This document shows positions 27,149 through 35,823 of a stretch of DNA of 64,000 bases, piece by piece. The notes beneath the pieces are model-generated. The model had not been told where the DNA came from. It saw nothing but the letters and a program-made list of their open reading frames with translations, and did not search any database. The position numbers and the translations under genes are program-made. Within the stretch, counting starts at the first letter, position 1. The number at the start of each line of letters is the position of its first letter. The stretch is from Campylobacter concisus UNSWCS. GTDB taxonomy: Bacteria > Campylobacterota > Campylobacteria > Campylobacterales > Campylobacteraceae. Location of the stretch: the NCBI RefSeq assembly GCF_000466685.1, contig NZ_ANNG01000031.1:32359-96358 (forward strand), given 5' to 3'.

Positions 27149-28224
27149 TACATTTTCCTAAATATTTCTTTTACTTTTTCAAAAGTCAAAATATTTTTAA
27201 ATCGATCCCCTAAGGCATTATTTAATGGCTTTTCATGAATTATAGTTGATGCATAAAGCTTTTTGTATATATCTTCAGAAACACTACTGGCAATTCCTCT
27301 AGGGATACTAACATTTTGTTTTTTTGCCATCATCCAAAATTCTTCCAATTCATTTGGATAAAATTCATCCATTGCAGTCATTGCGATACAGTTTCCAATA
27401 CAATGATGCGTATCAAAAACAACGCTAAGACCAGCAGAAAATGGATGAACTAATCCGACATAACTGTTTGCTATCGCACATCCACCAAGGTATGAAGCAA
27501 CCATTAATTTTTCCCTATTTTCATCACTCATCATATCTTTACTTAAAAATATTTCTCTACATAAATTTATGGCTTGATGAGAAAAGGCATCGCCTATTGC
27601 ATTACGATAACTACCATTTAGTGATTCAATACAGTGTAAATAAGTATCCATTCCGGTATAAAAATACTGATCTCTTGGTACACTTTTTGTTAAATCAGGA
27701 TCTAAAATAAGTTGATCATATATGGTAAAATCACTATTCATTCCAAGCTTTAAACCATTTTCAGGATTTGTCATAACACAAGTTCTACTAGCTTCAGCCC
27801 CAGTGCCAGAAATTGTTGGTATACCTATCTTATAAACAGCTTGATTTTTTACTAAATCCCATCCCTGGTAGTCTTCGGCATTTCCTGGATTTTTTAATAA
27901 ATTTGCTATTGCTTTTCCAGTATCAAGAGTGCAACCACCACCCAATGATACAATCGCTTTTGGATTTATTTTATTTTTTACAAGCAAATTATCTCTTAAA
28001 AGATTAATACCTTTAGTTTTAGGCTCATCCTTTGTCTGAACAAAGAAAATTTCATCTTTATTTGTTATAGGCAAATTTTCTAAAATTTGATTACCTTTAA
28101 AATATTCATCAATAAAATACACAACATAATTATCACCTTCGGTTCTAGTGTCCAAAATTGACTTCAGATTAGAAATAGATCCTTTGCCAAATATATATCT
28201 TAAAACATTTTTTGAATTATTCAT
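27148..28224 (-). CDS. Iron-containing alcohol dehydrogenase, KdnB (Kdo 8-oxidase)-like
   Basis: 358-residue group III metal-dependent dehydrogenase. GGGCTLDTGK (95-104) is the NAD(P) loop, IPTISGTGAEAS the following turn, D193 and H197 in GMDTYLHCIE the first metal ligands, with further histidines in VGLVHPFSAGL and DTHHCIGN. It resembles KdnB of Shewanella, which oxidises the terminal hydroxyl of Kdo to an aldehyde for amination, rather than ethanol dehydrogenases. It is the first gene of the glycan island, five bases after argS, so the island may read from the argS-side operon. Phosphonate or other aldehyde dehydrogenases are alternatives. Confidence 0.8.
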   Translation of the reverse strand: MNNSKNVLRYIFGKGSISNLKSILDTRTEGDNYVVYFIDEYFKGNQILENLPITNKDEIFFVQTKDEPKTKGINLLRDNLLVKNKINPKAIVSLGGGCTLDTGKAIANLLKNPGNAEDYQGWDLVKNQAVYKIGIPTISGTGAEASRTCVMTNPENGLKLGMNSDFTIYDQLILDPDLTKSVPRDQYFYTGMDTYLHCIESLNGSYRNAIGDAFSHQAINLCREIFLSKDMMSDENREKLMVASYLGGCAIANSYVGLVHPFSAGLSVVFDTHHCIGNCIAMTAMDEFYPNELEEFWMMAKKQNVSIPRGIASSVSEDIYKKLYASTIIHEKPLNNALGDRFKNILTFEKVKEIFRKM

Positions 28225-28229
28225 GCTGG

Positions 28230-29813
28230 TTACATCCTATCTTTAGCTGTGATTCCCATTATATTAAACGCTGTTTTTATCGAGACAGCAACGACCGCAA
28301 AGACTTTCAACAAACTATCTTCGTTTTCGTTTCCAACCACGCGGTTTTCATTATAAAATTTGTGAAAGCTAGCAGCTAGTGACTTTAGATAGTCTGGTAT
28401 TTTTTGAAGCTGCCTTGAAGCAAAAGCATCCTCTAAAATTTCAGATAAAATAAGCGCCTCAAAAAGTAAATTTTTAGCATTTTCATCTAGGCACTCAAAG
28501 TCTGCATTTATCACGTCACTAACGCTTTTTCCAGCTTTTGCAAAGACCTGATTTATCCTAGCGTGAGCGTAATTTATATAAAAAATAGGGTTTGAGCTAT
28601 CCTCTTTTTTAAGCTCATCCACGTCAAATTCCAAACTACTCGTATTTGCCTTGCTTATAAAGATAAATCTAAGCGCCTCAGCACCGATCTCGCTTGCGAT
28701 ATCACTCATAAGCACGGCATTGCCAGCGCGCTTGCTCATCTTGTATGGCTTACCCTCTTTTAGCAGGCTAACCATCTGCATAAGTATCACTTCAAGCCTA
28801 TTTTCGTCGTATCCAAGGAAATTTATCGCAGCCTTTAGCCTTGCGATATATCCGTGGTGGTCTGCGCCCCAAATGTTTATATAGTGGTCAAAATTTTTCT
28901 CAAATTTAGCGTTATGATAGATGATGTCACCAGCTAAATATGTCGGTCTGCCGTCATTTCTAACCACAACCCTATCGTTATCGTCGCCAAGTGTGGTAGA
29001 AGCGATATAGGTAGCGCCCTCTTTTTCATACATTTGATTTGAGCGTTTTAGCTTCTCTATAGTTGGCATAAGATGGCCGTAAAGGGCTTTTTCACTAGCC
29101 CAGCTCTCTATAAAAATGCCAACATCAGCCAAGTCTTTTTTGATGATCTCAAGCACGATATCCTTGCCAAACTCAGCAAGCTCAAGGTTTCTGCTCTCGT
29201 CATAAAAAATTTCCTTGCCAAATTTCTCATTTGCAAGCTTAGCAATATCTAAAATATAATCCCCGCGGTAGTATTTCTCTGGATAGACGACGCTTTCGTT
29301 AAAAAGTAGCTCTTTGGCTGCAAGTGATATCGATGTGCCAAGCAGATCTATTTGATTGCCCGCATCGTTTATGTAGTATTCTGTTGAGATAGCGTAGCCA
29401 AGTCTTTTGCCAAGTCTTGCTAAAGTATCGCCATAAACTGCGCCTCTAACGTGTCCGATGTGAAGCGGCCCAGTCGGATTTGCGCTGATGTATTCTATTA
29501 AATAGCTGTCTTTTTTCACATCTTCTTTTGCAAAATTTTCACTATCTAGCAAAATTTGCTTTGAAATTTCATCTAAAAATTCGCTCTTAAGCTTGAAATT
29601 TAAGTAGCCATTTACCGCGCTAGCTTCCACTATCTTGCTATCACTAAATTTATCAGCAAACTCGCTAGCTATTATAGCCGGCGACTTTCTTAGCTCTTTT
29701 GCGAGGCTAAAAAGTGGCGTCGCATAGTGGGCTAAATTTTTATCCTTTGGCTTTTCAAGCACAAATTCTCGCTCTAAAACCTTTGAAATTTCTGCTTTTA
29801 CTTTATCTTTCAA
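28230..29813 (-). CDS. argS: Arginyl-tRNA synthetase
   Basis: Class I synthetase charging tRNA-Arg. 527 residues: an N-terminal Add1-type domain, then the HIGH site in ANPTGPLHIGHVRGAVYGD, the KMSK loop in GKPYKMSKRAGN, and an anticodon-binding helical domain ending MGITAKDRM. The neighbours downstream (in C. jejuni argS-tatA-gmk) are conserved; here the glycan island sits immediately on its 3' side, only five bases from the KdnB-like start. The gene itself is intact and unremarkable. Confidence 0.97.
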   Translation of the reverse strand: MKDKVKAEISKVLEREFVLEKPKDKNLAHYATPLFSLAKELRKSPAIIASEFADKFSDSKIVEASAVNGYLNFKLKSEFLDEISKQILLDSENFAKEDVKKDSYLIEYISANPTGPLHIGHVRGAVYGDTLARLGKRLGYAISTEYYINDAGNQIDLLGTSISLAAKELLFNESVVYPEKYYRGDYILDIAKLANEKFGKEIFYDESRNLELAEFGKDIVLEIIKKDLADVGIFIESWASEKALYGHLMPTIEKLKRSNQMYEKEGATYIASTTLGDDNDRVVVRNDGRPTYLAGDIIYHNAKFEKNFDHYINIWGADHHGYIARLKAAINFLGYDENRLEVILMQMVSLLKEGKPYKMSKRAGNAVLMSDIASEIGAEALRFIFISKANTSSLEFDVDELKKEDSSNPIFYINYAHARINQVFAKAGKSVSDVINADFECLDENAKNLLFEALILSEILEDAFASRQLQKIPDYLKSLAASFHKFYNENRVVGNENEDSLLKVFAVVAVSIKTAFNIMGITAKDRM

Positions 29814-29822
29814 CTCTAAAAC

Positions 29823-30044
29823 CTACGCGTTTTTAGTTGTTTCTTCTATCTTTTGACTAGCTGCACTCTCTTCTTTATGCTCGACTTTTTCGCTCTTTTC
29901 AGGTGTTGTGTCCTCCATCTCAGCTTTAAAAGTCTTTATGCCTTTACCTAGTCCTTTCGCAAGCTCTGGGATCTTCTTTGCTCCAAAAAGTAATACAATG
30001 ATCGCTAAAACGATCAACCAGTGGCCAATACTAAAAGAACCCAT
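29823..30044 (-). CDS. tatA: Twin-arginine translocase subunit TatA
   Basis: Pore-forming subunit of the Tat system that exports folded proteins. 73 residues: [20 protein letters not shown] is the single N-terminal membrane helix, followed by the hinge [18 protein letters not shown], the amphipathic helix, and an acidic polar tail. Size and motif are standard. Between argS and gmk as in C. jejuni. Confidence 0.95.
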   Translation of the reverse strand: MGSFSIGHWLIVLAIIVLLFGAKKIPELAKGLGKGIKTFKAEMEDTTPEKSEKVEHKEESAASQKIEETTKNA

Positions 30045-30095
30045 CTTTTCTCCTTATCAAATTTTCTCAAAATATTATCATAAATTCCTGAATTT

Positions 30096-30707
30096 CTAAC
30101 AATCTATCCACTCGTCGATGACGTTTCTTAAGTTTATCTTAGCACTTTTTAACCTCATCGCTCGGAGGATTGATTTTAGCCCTTTATAGCTCTTTTCTAT
30201 ATCATCATTTACTAAAAAATAATCATACTCTAAAATATGCTCCATCTCACCAACTGCGTTCATTAGGCGATTTTCTATCGTCTCATCGCTATCTGTTCCG
30301 CGGTTTTTCAAGCGCCTTTTTAGCTCTTTTTTATTTGCAGTTGTTATAAAAACTGAAGTGATGTAGCTTTTAAATTTCTCAAGTGCGATGTGAAAGCCCT
30401 GCACATCGATGTCAAATATCACTATCTTTCCAGCTTCAAGCGCTGCTAAAACTGGCTTTAAGCTCGTGCCATAGTAGTTTTTATGCACCTGCGCCCACTC
30501 TAAAAACTCGCCTTTTTCTATGCCACTTTTAAATTCATCTTCTTTTATAAAATAATAATCCACCCCATCAACTTCGCCTTCTCTTTTGGCTCTTGTTGTG
30601 CTTGATATAGAAAAATATAGGTCTTTCTCTTCCTTTAAAAGACGACCCAAAAGCGTGCTTTTACCGCTTCCACTAGGTCCTGAAACTACTAAAATTTGTC
30701 CTTGCAA
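30096..30707 (-). CDS. gmk: Guanylate kinase
   Basis: Phosphorylates GMP to GDP with ATP. 203 residues: P-loop VVSGPSGSGKSTLL, then SISSTTRAKREGEVDGVDYYF binding GMP, and a C-terminal DYFLVNDDIEKSY. It lies just after the acidic-protein gene (start at the base next to its stop) and 51 bases before tatA, so it is co-transcribed. Confidence 0.95.
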   Translation of the reverse strand: MQGQILVVSGPSGSGKSTLLGRLLKEEKDLYFSISSTTRAKREGEVDGVDYYFIKEDEFKSGIEKGEFLEWAQVHKNYYGTSLKPVLAALEAGKIVIFDIDVQGFHIALEKFKSYITSVFITTANKKELKRRLKNRGTDSDETIENRLMNAVGEMEHILEYDYFLVNDDIEKSYKGLKSILRAMRLKSAKINLRNVIDEWIDC

Positions 30708-32231
30708 CTACTTTTCCTCGAAACTTATATTTATCTTGATGTTCATATCTTTTAGCACATCTCTTAGTGAGCTTTCATTTAGTGACTCGTGGACGTGTTT
30801 TGTGATCTTTTTAGTTAGCTCTTCTTTGTAGTCTTCTTTTGCATCATTTTTTAAGCTTGTTTGAGGTATATCTTTTAGTCCAAATGCCGCTAACATCGTG
30901 TTTTCATCTATATCATCTATCGATACCGCGTCAAAATTTAACTCACTTGATGCTGCGTCTTTGCTCTCTTCTTGTGCGTTTTCTTCTTGAGCATTTTCTT
31001 CTTCAAAAGCTTCATCCACAAGGCCTAGATCTTCTTTGACTTCTGGCTCGCTAACATCTTCTAGCTCTTCTACTGGCATCTTGTTAGAAGCGTTTTCGCT
31101 CTCGCTAGGCTCTAAATTTTCTAGCTCCTCACTTGAAATTTCATCCAAAGCCTCTTCTTCTATATCTTCTTCTACTTTTTCATCATCTACTTGAATTTGC
31201 TCTTCATCAGCCTCAGAGATCTCATCTAAATTCTCCTCATCTTTAGGCTCATCTTCTAAATTTAGCTCATTTTCAAGGCTATCTTCATCATCAAATTTAG
31301 CTAGCTCGTCTAAATTTAGCTCTTCTTGCTCTAAATTTTTAACATCAGTCTCTTCGCCATTTAGCTCTTCATCAAGCGAATCGATCTCACTAAGCTCAAA
31401 TTTACTCTGATCTATCTCGTCAAGCTCGCTACCCGCATTCTCTTCATCAACCAAGCCTGCAACGTCATTTTGGCTAATAATATCATCTAAATTTTTATTC
31501 AGCTCTTCATCTGCTTCAGACTCTTCTGGCATATTTTCTATCTCGTCGACAAGCGCGCTAAGCTCTGCTAGATCACCATCTTTGCTCTCTTCACTCTCAT
31601 TTGCATCGCTTATCGCTTCACTAGTCTCTTCATCCACGCTCTCATCAGCAAGGTCTTCGCTAGCAAGCTCTTGCAGGTCCTCAAACTCTTCTAAAGACTC
31701 CACATCGCTAGCTTCATTTTCCTCTTGCAAGTCGCTCTCGTTAATCTCCTCACTTGGGCTATCTATGCCACTTTCTAAAAGCTCTTTGTCAAGGTCTGCA
31801 AAATTTTCTAAATTTGTATCGATATCAGGCAGCTTAAACCCTGACATCTCGTCAAAATTTATAGCCTCGTCGCTAAAATCGCCAAAGTCGCTTTCGCCTT
31901 GCTCGCTAGCATTTTGTTCGGCAGCTGGCTCATCTTTTGGGATATTTTGCTCAAAAACACTTATAAATTCAGTCGGTAAAAATGGTTTTTCAAGCATCAA
32001 AGTAGCAAATTCTGGTTTGCTCTCGCCACGACTTGCTAGATACATCACCTTTTTATCTGTAGCTAGCTCGCTACTATCCACGTCACTGTCGATTATGATA
32101 AAGTCAAACTGAGCATCGTCAAATCCATTTAGATCCTCAAATTCGCTATATTCGGTGCCGATTTTATTCAGACTTAAAGTTATCAGACGTGAAACTGCTG
32201 GATTTTTATTTATTAGAGCAACTTTCATCAT
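30708..32231 (-). CDS. Highly acidic protein with receiver-like N-terminus
   Basis: 507 residues, with GAGGG next to the first of two ATGs. The first about 100 residues resemble a response-regulator receiver fold (KVALINKNPAVSRLITLSL, FIIIDSDVD, MLEKPFLPTEFISVF), with IDSDVD at the phospho-acceptor position. From about residue 105 to 460 it is a very long glutamate- and aspartate-rich low-complexity stretch of short acidic repeats such as EELNLDELAKFD. A final 45-residue tail (DYKEELTKKITKHVHESL) is likely helical. It corresponds to the highly acidic protein between gmk and fliR in C. jejuni. Role unknown; the neighbour suggests a link to flagella (inference). Confidence 0.8.
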   Translation of the reverse strand: MMKVALINKNPAVSRLITLSLNKIGTEYSEFEDLNGFDDAQFDFIIIDSDVDSSELATDKKVMYLASRGESKPEFATLMLEKPFLPTEFISVFEQNIPKDEPAAEQNASEQGESDFGDFSDEAINFDEMSGFKLPDIDTNLENFADLDKELLESGIDSPSEEINESDLQEENEASDVESLEEFEDLQELASEDLADESVDEETSEAISDANESEESKDGDLAELSALVDEIENMPEESEADEELNKNLDDIISQNDVAGLVDEENAGSELDEIDQSKFELSEIDSLDEELNGEETDVKNLEQEELNLDELAKFDDEDSLENELNLEDEPKDEENLDEISEADEEQIQVDDEKVEEDIEEEALDEISSEELENLEPSESENASNKMPVEELEDVSEPEVKEDLGLVDEAFEEENAQEENAQEESKDAASSELNFDAVSIDDIDENTMLAAFGLKDIPQTSLKNDAKEDYKEELTKKITKHVHESLNESSLRDVLKDMNIKINISFEEK

Positions 32232-32284
32232 CCCTCCTTGTAATAGTAAAAGCCTATTCTATGATAAATTTCATTGCTATTTTC

Positions 32285-33046
32285 TTAAAAAAACAGAGCC
32301 GGCAGATCATTTATCACTTTTAAAAGTAGGTCACTCATTATCTTCATAATGCCTGCTAAAATGGCTATCAAAACGGAAAATCCGATCGTCACTTTGATAG
32401 GATAGCCGATGACTAGTAGGTTAAACTGCGGCATCGTCTTCATGAGCATGCCAAAAATGGAGTCTGAGAGCAAAGAGAGGGCGATGATAGGAAATGACAT
32501 GATAAAGCCAAACATAAATAAATTTGTAAATAAATTTATCGCATAGCTCATGATGCCAGGGCGTGGATAAAAATCACCAAGTGGCACCGCAGCAAGCGAG
32601 CTAGCGTAAAACTGAAGGAGCAAATGATGTCCATCAAATGCCAAAAATGTAAGTAGAGCGATGAAATTTATAACATTTGCTATGACTGGAGAGTTTGTGC
32701 CAGTTTGTGGATCAAACACCGACGCCATCGAAAAGCCCATGACCATCGAGATTTGCTCGCCTGCCATTTGAAGCGTGGCAAAGATGATGGTTAGCATAAG
32801 ACCTGCACTTAGACCCAGCATAACCTCGCCTAAGATCTCGCCGATTAAGAAATTTATAGAGTTTGCATGAGCTTTTGAGATGGGAAATAGCACGACGCAA
32901 AGGACAAAGACTAAAAGCGTTTTTACACTAAGAGGAATTTGATTGTGTGAATAAAATGGGAAAAAAACTATGAGACCACTTAGGCGTGCAAACAAAAGCA
33001 TAAAAACTATTGTCTTATCGGCTCCAAAAAATTCTACTAGTTCCAT
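32285..33046 (-). CDS. fliR: Flagellar export apparatus protein FliR
   Basis: Inner-membrane component of the flagellar type III export gate. 253 residues with about six hydrophobic segments, including VFMLLFARLSGLIVFFPFYS, LSAGLMLTIIF, and the C-terminal FNLLVIGYPIKVTIGFSVL loop typical of FliR. The acidic-protein gene follows; 90 bases upstream is the ABC gene. Start at ATG 33046. Confidence 0.94.
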   Translation of the reverse strand: MELVEFFGADKTIVFMLLFARLSGLIVFFPFYSHNQIPLSVKTLLVFVLCVVLFPISKAHANSINFLIGEILGEVMLGLSAGLMLTIIFATLQMAGEQISMVMGFSMASVFDPQTGTNSPVIANVINFIALLTFLAFDGHHLLLQFYASSLAAVPLGDFYPRPGIMSYAINLFTNLFMFGFIMSFPIIALSLLSDSIFGMLMKTMPQFNLLVIGYPIKVTIGFSVLIAILAGIMKIMSDLLLKVINDLPALFF

Positions 33047-33136
33047 TTTGCTCTTTTAAATTTTTTACTAATTTTACAAAATTTTACTTTGTTTTTTAAA
33101 TTTAAGCGGTCGTTTTTAAAAATTTGAAGCTAAATT

Positions 33137-33781
33137 TTAAGAAATTTGCACAAGCTCTTTGTTCTCAAGCTTGTATGAGTTGTCGCATTTCGCGGCTAGG
33201 TCGTTGTCGTGAGTGACTAGAACAAGGGCAGCGTTATTTTCATTTATATAGTCAAATAAAACTTGCATCACTTCATTTGCTGTTTGCTTATCAAGGTTGC
33301 CAGTTGGCTCGTCTGCAAAGATGATCTTTGGCTTTTTGGTAAGCACTCTAGCGATACTGACACGCTGCTGCTGGCCGCCGCTTAGCTCACCAACTTTTTG
33401 GTTAATAACGCTTGAAATTTTAAGTGCTTCAAGATCATTTTTTTCTATATTTTCGCCAGATAAGATGCTTGCAAGCTCGATATTTTCATAAGCACTAAAA
33501 CCTTTAAAAAGATAGTGCGACTGAAAAATGATACCAAAATGAAGCCTTCTAATGGCCAAAAGCTCGTTTTGAGAAAGCTCATATATTGATCTGTCTTGGT
33601 AGATGACCTCGCCAAAATTTGGTTTTAAAAGTGTTGAAAGTATGTGTAAAAGCGTTGATTTACCACAACCGCTAACGCCTGTTATCGCGATGCTTTGTTT
33701 TTGATTAAGAGTTAAATTTATATTGTTAAAGAGCGTATAATCATACGCAAAGCCTAGATTAGACGCTCTTAAAATTTCCAT
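33137..33781 (-). CDS. ABC transporter ATP-binding protein (LolD/FtsE-like)
   Basis: 214-residue ATPase. Walker A GVSGCGKSTLL, the ABC signature LSGGQQQRVSIARVL, Walker B IIFADEPTGNLD and the switch VLVTHDND are all intact. The Q-loop lies in IIFQSHYLFKGFSAYEN. Sequence and length match the MacB/LolD/FtsE group that powers lipoprotein release or cell-envelope export; no permease is adjacent, so the partner must be elsewhere. It overlaps tsf by one base. C. jejuni has the same gene at this place. Confidence 0.88.
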   Translation of the reverse strand: MEILRASNLGFAYDYTLFNNINLTLNQKQSIAITGVSGCGKSTLLHILSTLLKPNFGEVIYQDRSIYELSQNELLAIRRLHFGIIFQSHYLFKGFSAYENIELASILSGENIEKNDLEALKISSVINQKVGELSGGQQQRVSIARVLTKKPKIIFADEPTGNLDKQTANEVMQVLFDYINENNAALVLVTHDNDLAAKCDNSYKLENKELVQIS

Positions 33782-34845
33782 TAGCCTATTTGAGCAGCAA
33801 CTTCTGCAGCAAAGTCATCTACTTTTTTCTCTAAGCCTTCGCCAAGCTCGAAACGAACGTATTTTACGATCTCAATCTTGCCGCCAAGCTCTTTGCCTTT
33901 CTCTTCGATAACTTGTTCGATAGTCTTTTTATCGTCCATTACATAAAACTGACCTAAAAGTGTAAGGCGTTGATCAAGCACTGTGTTATCAGCATAAAAT
34001 CTCTCGATCTTACCAGGGATGATCTTGTCCCAAATTTTCTCAGGTTTGCCCTCAGCTTTTAGCTCTTCTTCGATCGCTTTTGTAGCTTTTGCAAGCTCAG
34101 CCTCACCTATCTGGCAGCGGCTAGCATACTCAGGGATGTGGTGAAGTGGCTTGCCTAGGCGTTTTAGCTCTTCATTTTCTTTTTCAAGCTCAGCGCGAAG
34201 TGCGATAAATTCTTTCTCAACAAAATCTTTATCAAGGTCTTTGTAGCTTATAACGCTTGGCTTCATAGCAGCTGCATGCATACATAAATTTCTTATAAAT
34301 TCAGCTGCTTTGTTTGCAACTTCAGCACTTTCGCAAGCTGCACCGATAAGCACGCCAACACGGCCATTTGAGTGAACATAGCCATTTACCACGCCCTTGT
34401 CATCAGCGCTAATGGTCTCAAAGCGGCGAACTACAAGGTTTTCACCGATAGTTGCAATCTGAGTTTTGAAGTATTCTTCAAATTTAACACCGTTTAAAGT
34501 GCTTGTATTTAGCTCTTCAACTGTTTTTATGCCACTTGATTGGATGTGAGCTGTTGTGTCTTTTGCAAGCGCTTGAAACTGTGGATTTCTAGCAACGAAG
34601 TCAGTCTCAGAGTTGATCTCGCTGATAGTTGCTTTTTTGCATTTTGAGCAAACTTCAACGCTTACTAAGCCCTCGCTTGCAAGACGGTCAGCCTTTTTAG
34701 CCGCTTGACCTAGGCCCTTTTCGCGAAGGATATCAACAGCTTTTTCCATGTCGCCATTTGCTTCGCTAAGTGCCTTTTTGCAGTCCATCATGCCAGCTCC
34801 GGTTGATTCGCGGAGCTCTTTTACCATTTGTGCAGTTATTTCCAT
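33781..34845 (-). CDS. tsf: Elongation factor Ts
   Basis: Nucleotide exchange factor for EF-Tu. 354 residues: the N-terminal UBA domain ITAQMVKELRESTGAGMMDCKKAL, then SEINSETDFVARNPQF, and a long coiled C-terminal region. Slightly longer than the about 300 residues of E. coli, as in other epsilonproteobacteria. Shares one base with rpsB (the ATG overlaps the stop). Confidence 0.97.
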   Translation of the reverse strand: MEITAQMVKELRESTGAGMMDCKKALSEANGDMEKAVDILREKGLGQAAKKADRLASEGLVSVEVCSKCKKATISEINSETDFVARNPQFQALAKDTTAHIQSSGIKTVEELNTSTLNGVKFEEYFKTQIATIGENLVVRRFETISADDKGVVNGYVHSNGRVGVLIGAACESAEVANKAAEFIRNLCMHAAAMKPSVISYKDLDKDFVEKEFIALRAELEKENEELKRLGKPLHHIPEYASRCQIGEAELAKATKAIEEELKAEGKPEKIWDKIIPGKIERFYADNTVLDQRLTLLGQFYVMDDKKTIEQVIEEKGKELGGKIEIVKYVRFELGEGLEKKVDDFAAEVAAQIG

Positions 34846-35633
34846 TACTCTTCGTCCTCGCCAAAGTCTTCTTCGCTCATAGCCTCAGCTACAACTGCGT
34901 CTTTCTCATCTTGGCTTACTTCTTCGCCAGCAGCTTGCTCGCCACCATCTTGCTCAAGAAGTGATTTGCCTTCATTGATCGCCTCAGCCATCTCTTGGCA
35001 GAAAAGCTGAACAGAGCGTATCGCATCGTCGTTTCCTGGGATAGGATAATCAACAACGTCAGGATCGCAGTTTGTATCGATCGGGGCTACAACTGGTATT
35101 TTTAGGCGATTTGCCTCTTGAACGGCGATTTTTTCTTTAACTGTATCAACAACAAATATCATATCAGGTAGGCTTTTCATATTGCGGATACCGCCAAGAG
35201 TTGCGATAAGTTTCTCTTTTTTGCGGCGAAGCATCAAAGCCTCTTTTTTAGTTAGTAAATTTATCGAACCATCTTCTTCCATAGTCTCGATAACTTCTAG
35301 TTTGCGGATAGATTGGCGGATAGTACCGAAGTTTGTCATCATACCACCTAACCAGCGGTGATTTACATAAGGCATTCCACATTTTTCAGCGTACTCTTTG
35401 ATAGCGTCGATAGCTTGTTTTTTAGTACCGACAAATAGCACTGACTTGCCTTCAGCAGCTGCGTCACGAACGATGTTGTAAGTGTAGCGGAAGTAGCGGA
35501 TAGTCTTTTGTAGATCTATAATATAGATACCTTTTCTCTCGCCAAAGATAAATTTTTTCATCTTTGGGTTCCAGCGGCGTGTTTGGTGACCAAAATGTAC
35601 GCCACACTCTAATAAATCTCTCATAGTTACCAT
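34845..35633 (-). CDS. rpsB: 30S ribosomal protein S2
   Basis: 262 residues: [24 protein letters not shown] at the start and the central [14 protein letters not shown] motif are diagnostic for S2, with [21 protein letters not shown] glutamate-rich tail ends the protein. First gene of the rpsB-tsf-ABC-fliR run; its 5' leader is structured. Confidence 0.97.
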   Translation of the reverse strand: MVTMRDLLECGVHFGHQTRRWNPKMKKFIFGERKGIYIIDLQKTIRYFRYTYNIVRDAAAEGKSVLFVGTKKQAIDAIKEYAEKCGMPYVNHRWLGGMMTNFGTIRQSIRKLEVIETMEEDGSINLLTKKEALMLRRKKEKLIATLGGIRNMKSLPDMIFVVDTVKEKIAVQEANRLKIPVVAPIDTNCDPDVVDYPIPGNDDAIRSVQLFCQEMAEAINEGKSLLEQDGGEQAAGEEVSQDEKDAVVAEAMSEEDFGEDEE

Positions 35634-35682
35634 GAGTTTCTCCTTGTTTTAGGCATTTTGCCTTGAATTTAGTTTTATCCTC

Positions 35683-35750
35683 CACGACCATTAATGCTTT
35701 CGCACAACCAAATTTAGGATTGTCGTGTGTGAAATAAAGCTTGGATTATA
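35683..35750 (-). promoter_or_regulatory. rpsB promoter -10 and structured leader
   Basis: A minus-strand TATAAT (35750-35745) lies 112 bases upstream of rpsB. The leader contains CACGAC (35727-35722) complementary to GTCGTG (35688-35683), and an overlapping ACAA/TTGT pairing that cannot form at the same time. A leader of this kind may allow S2 autoregulation as in other bacteria, but the motif is not a known family here. Confidence 0.35.
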
Positions 35751-35823
35751 TTTAAACTTGGCTTTATTGAAGCTAAATTTAAAGATTTCTTTAGCTAAAA
35801 ATAAAGCTCAAATTTCTTTAAAT

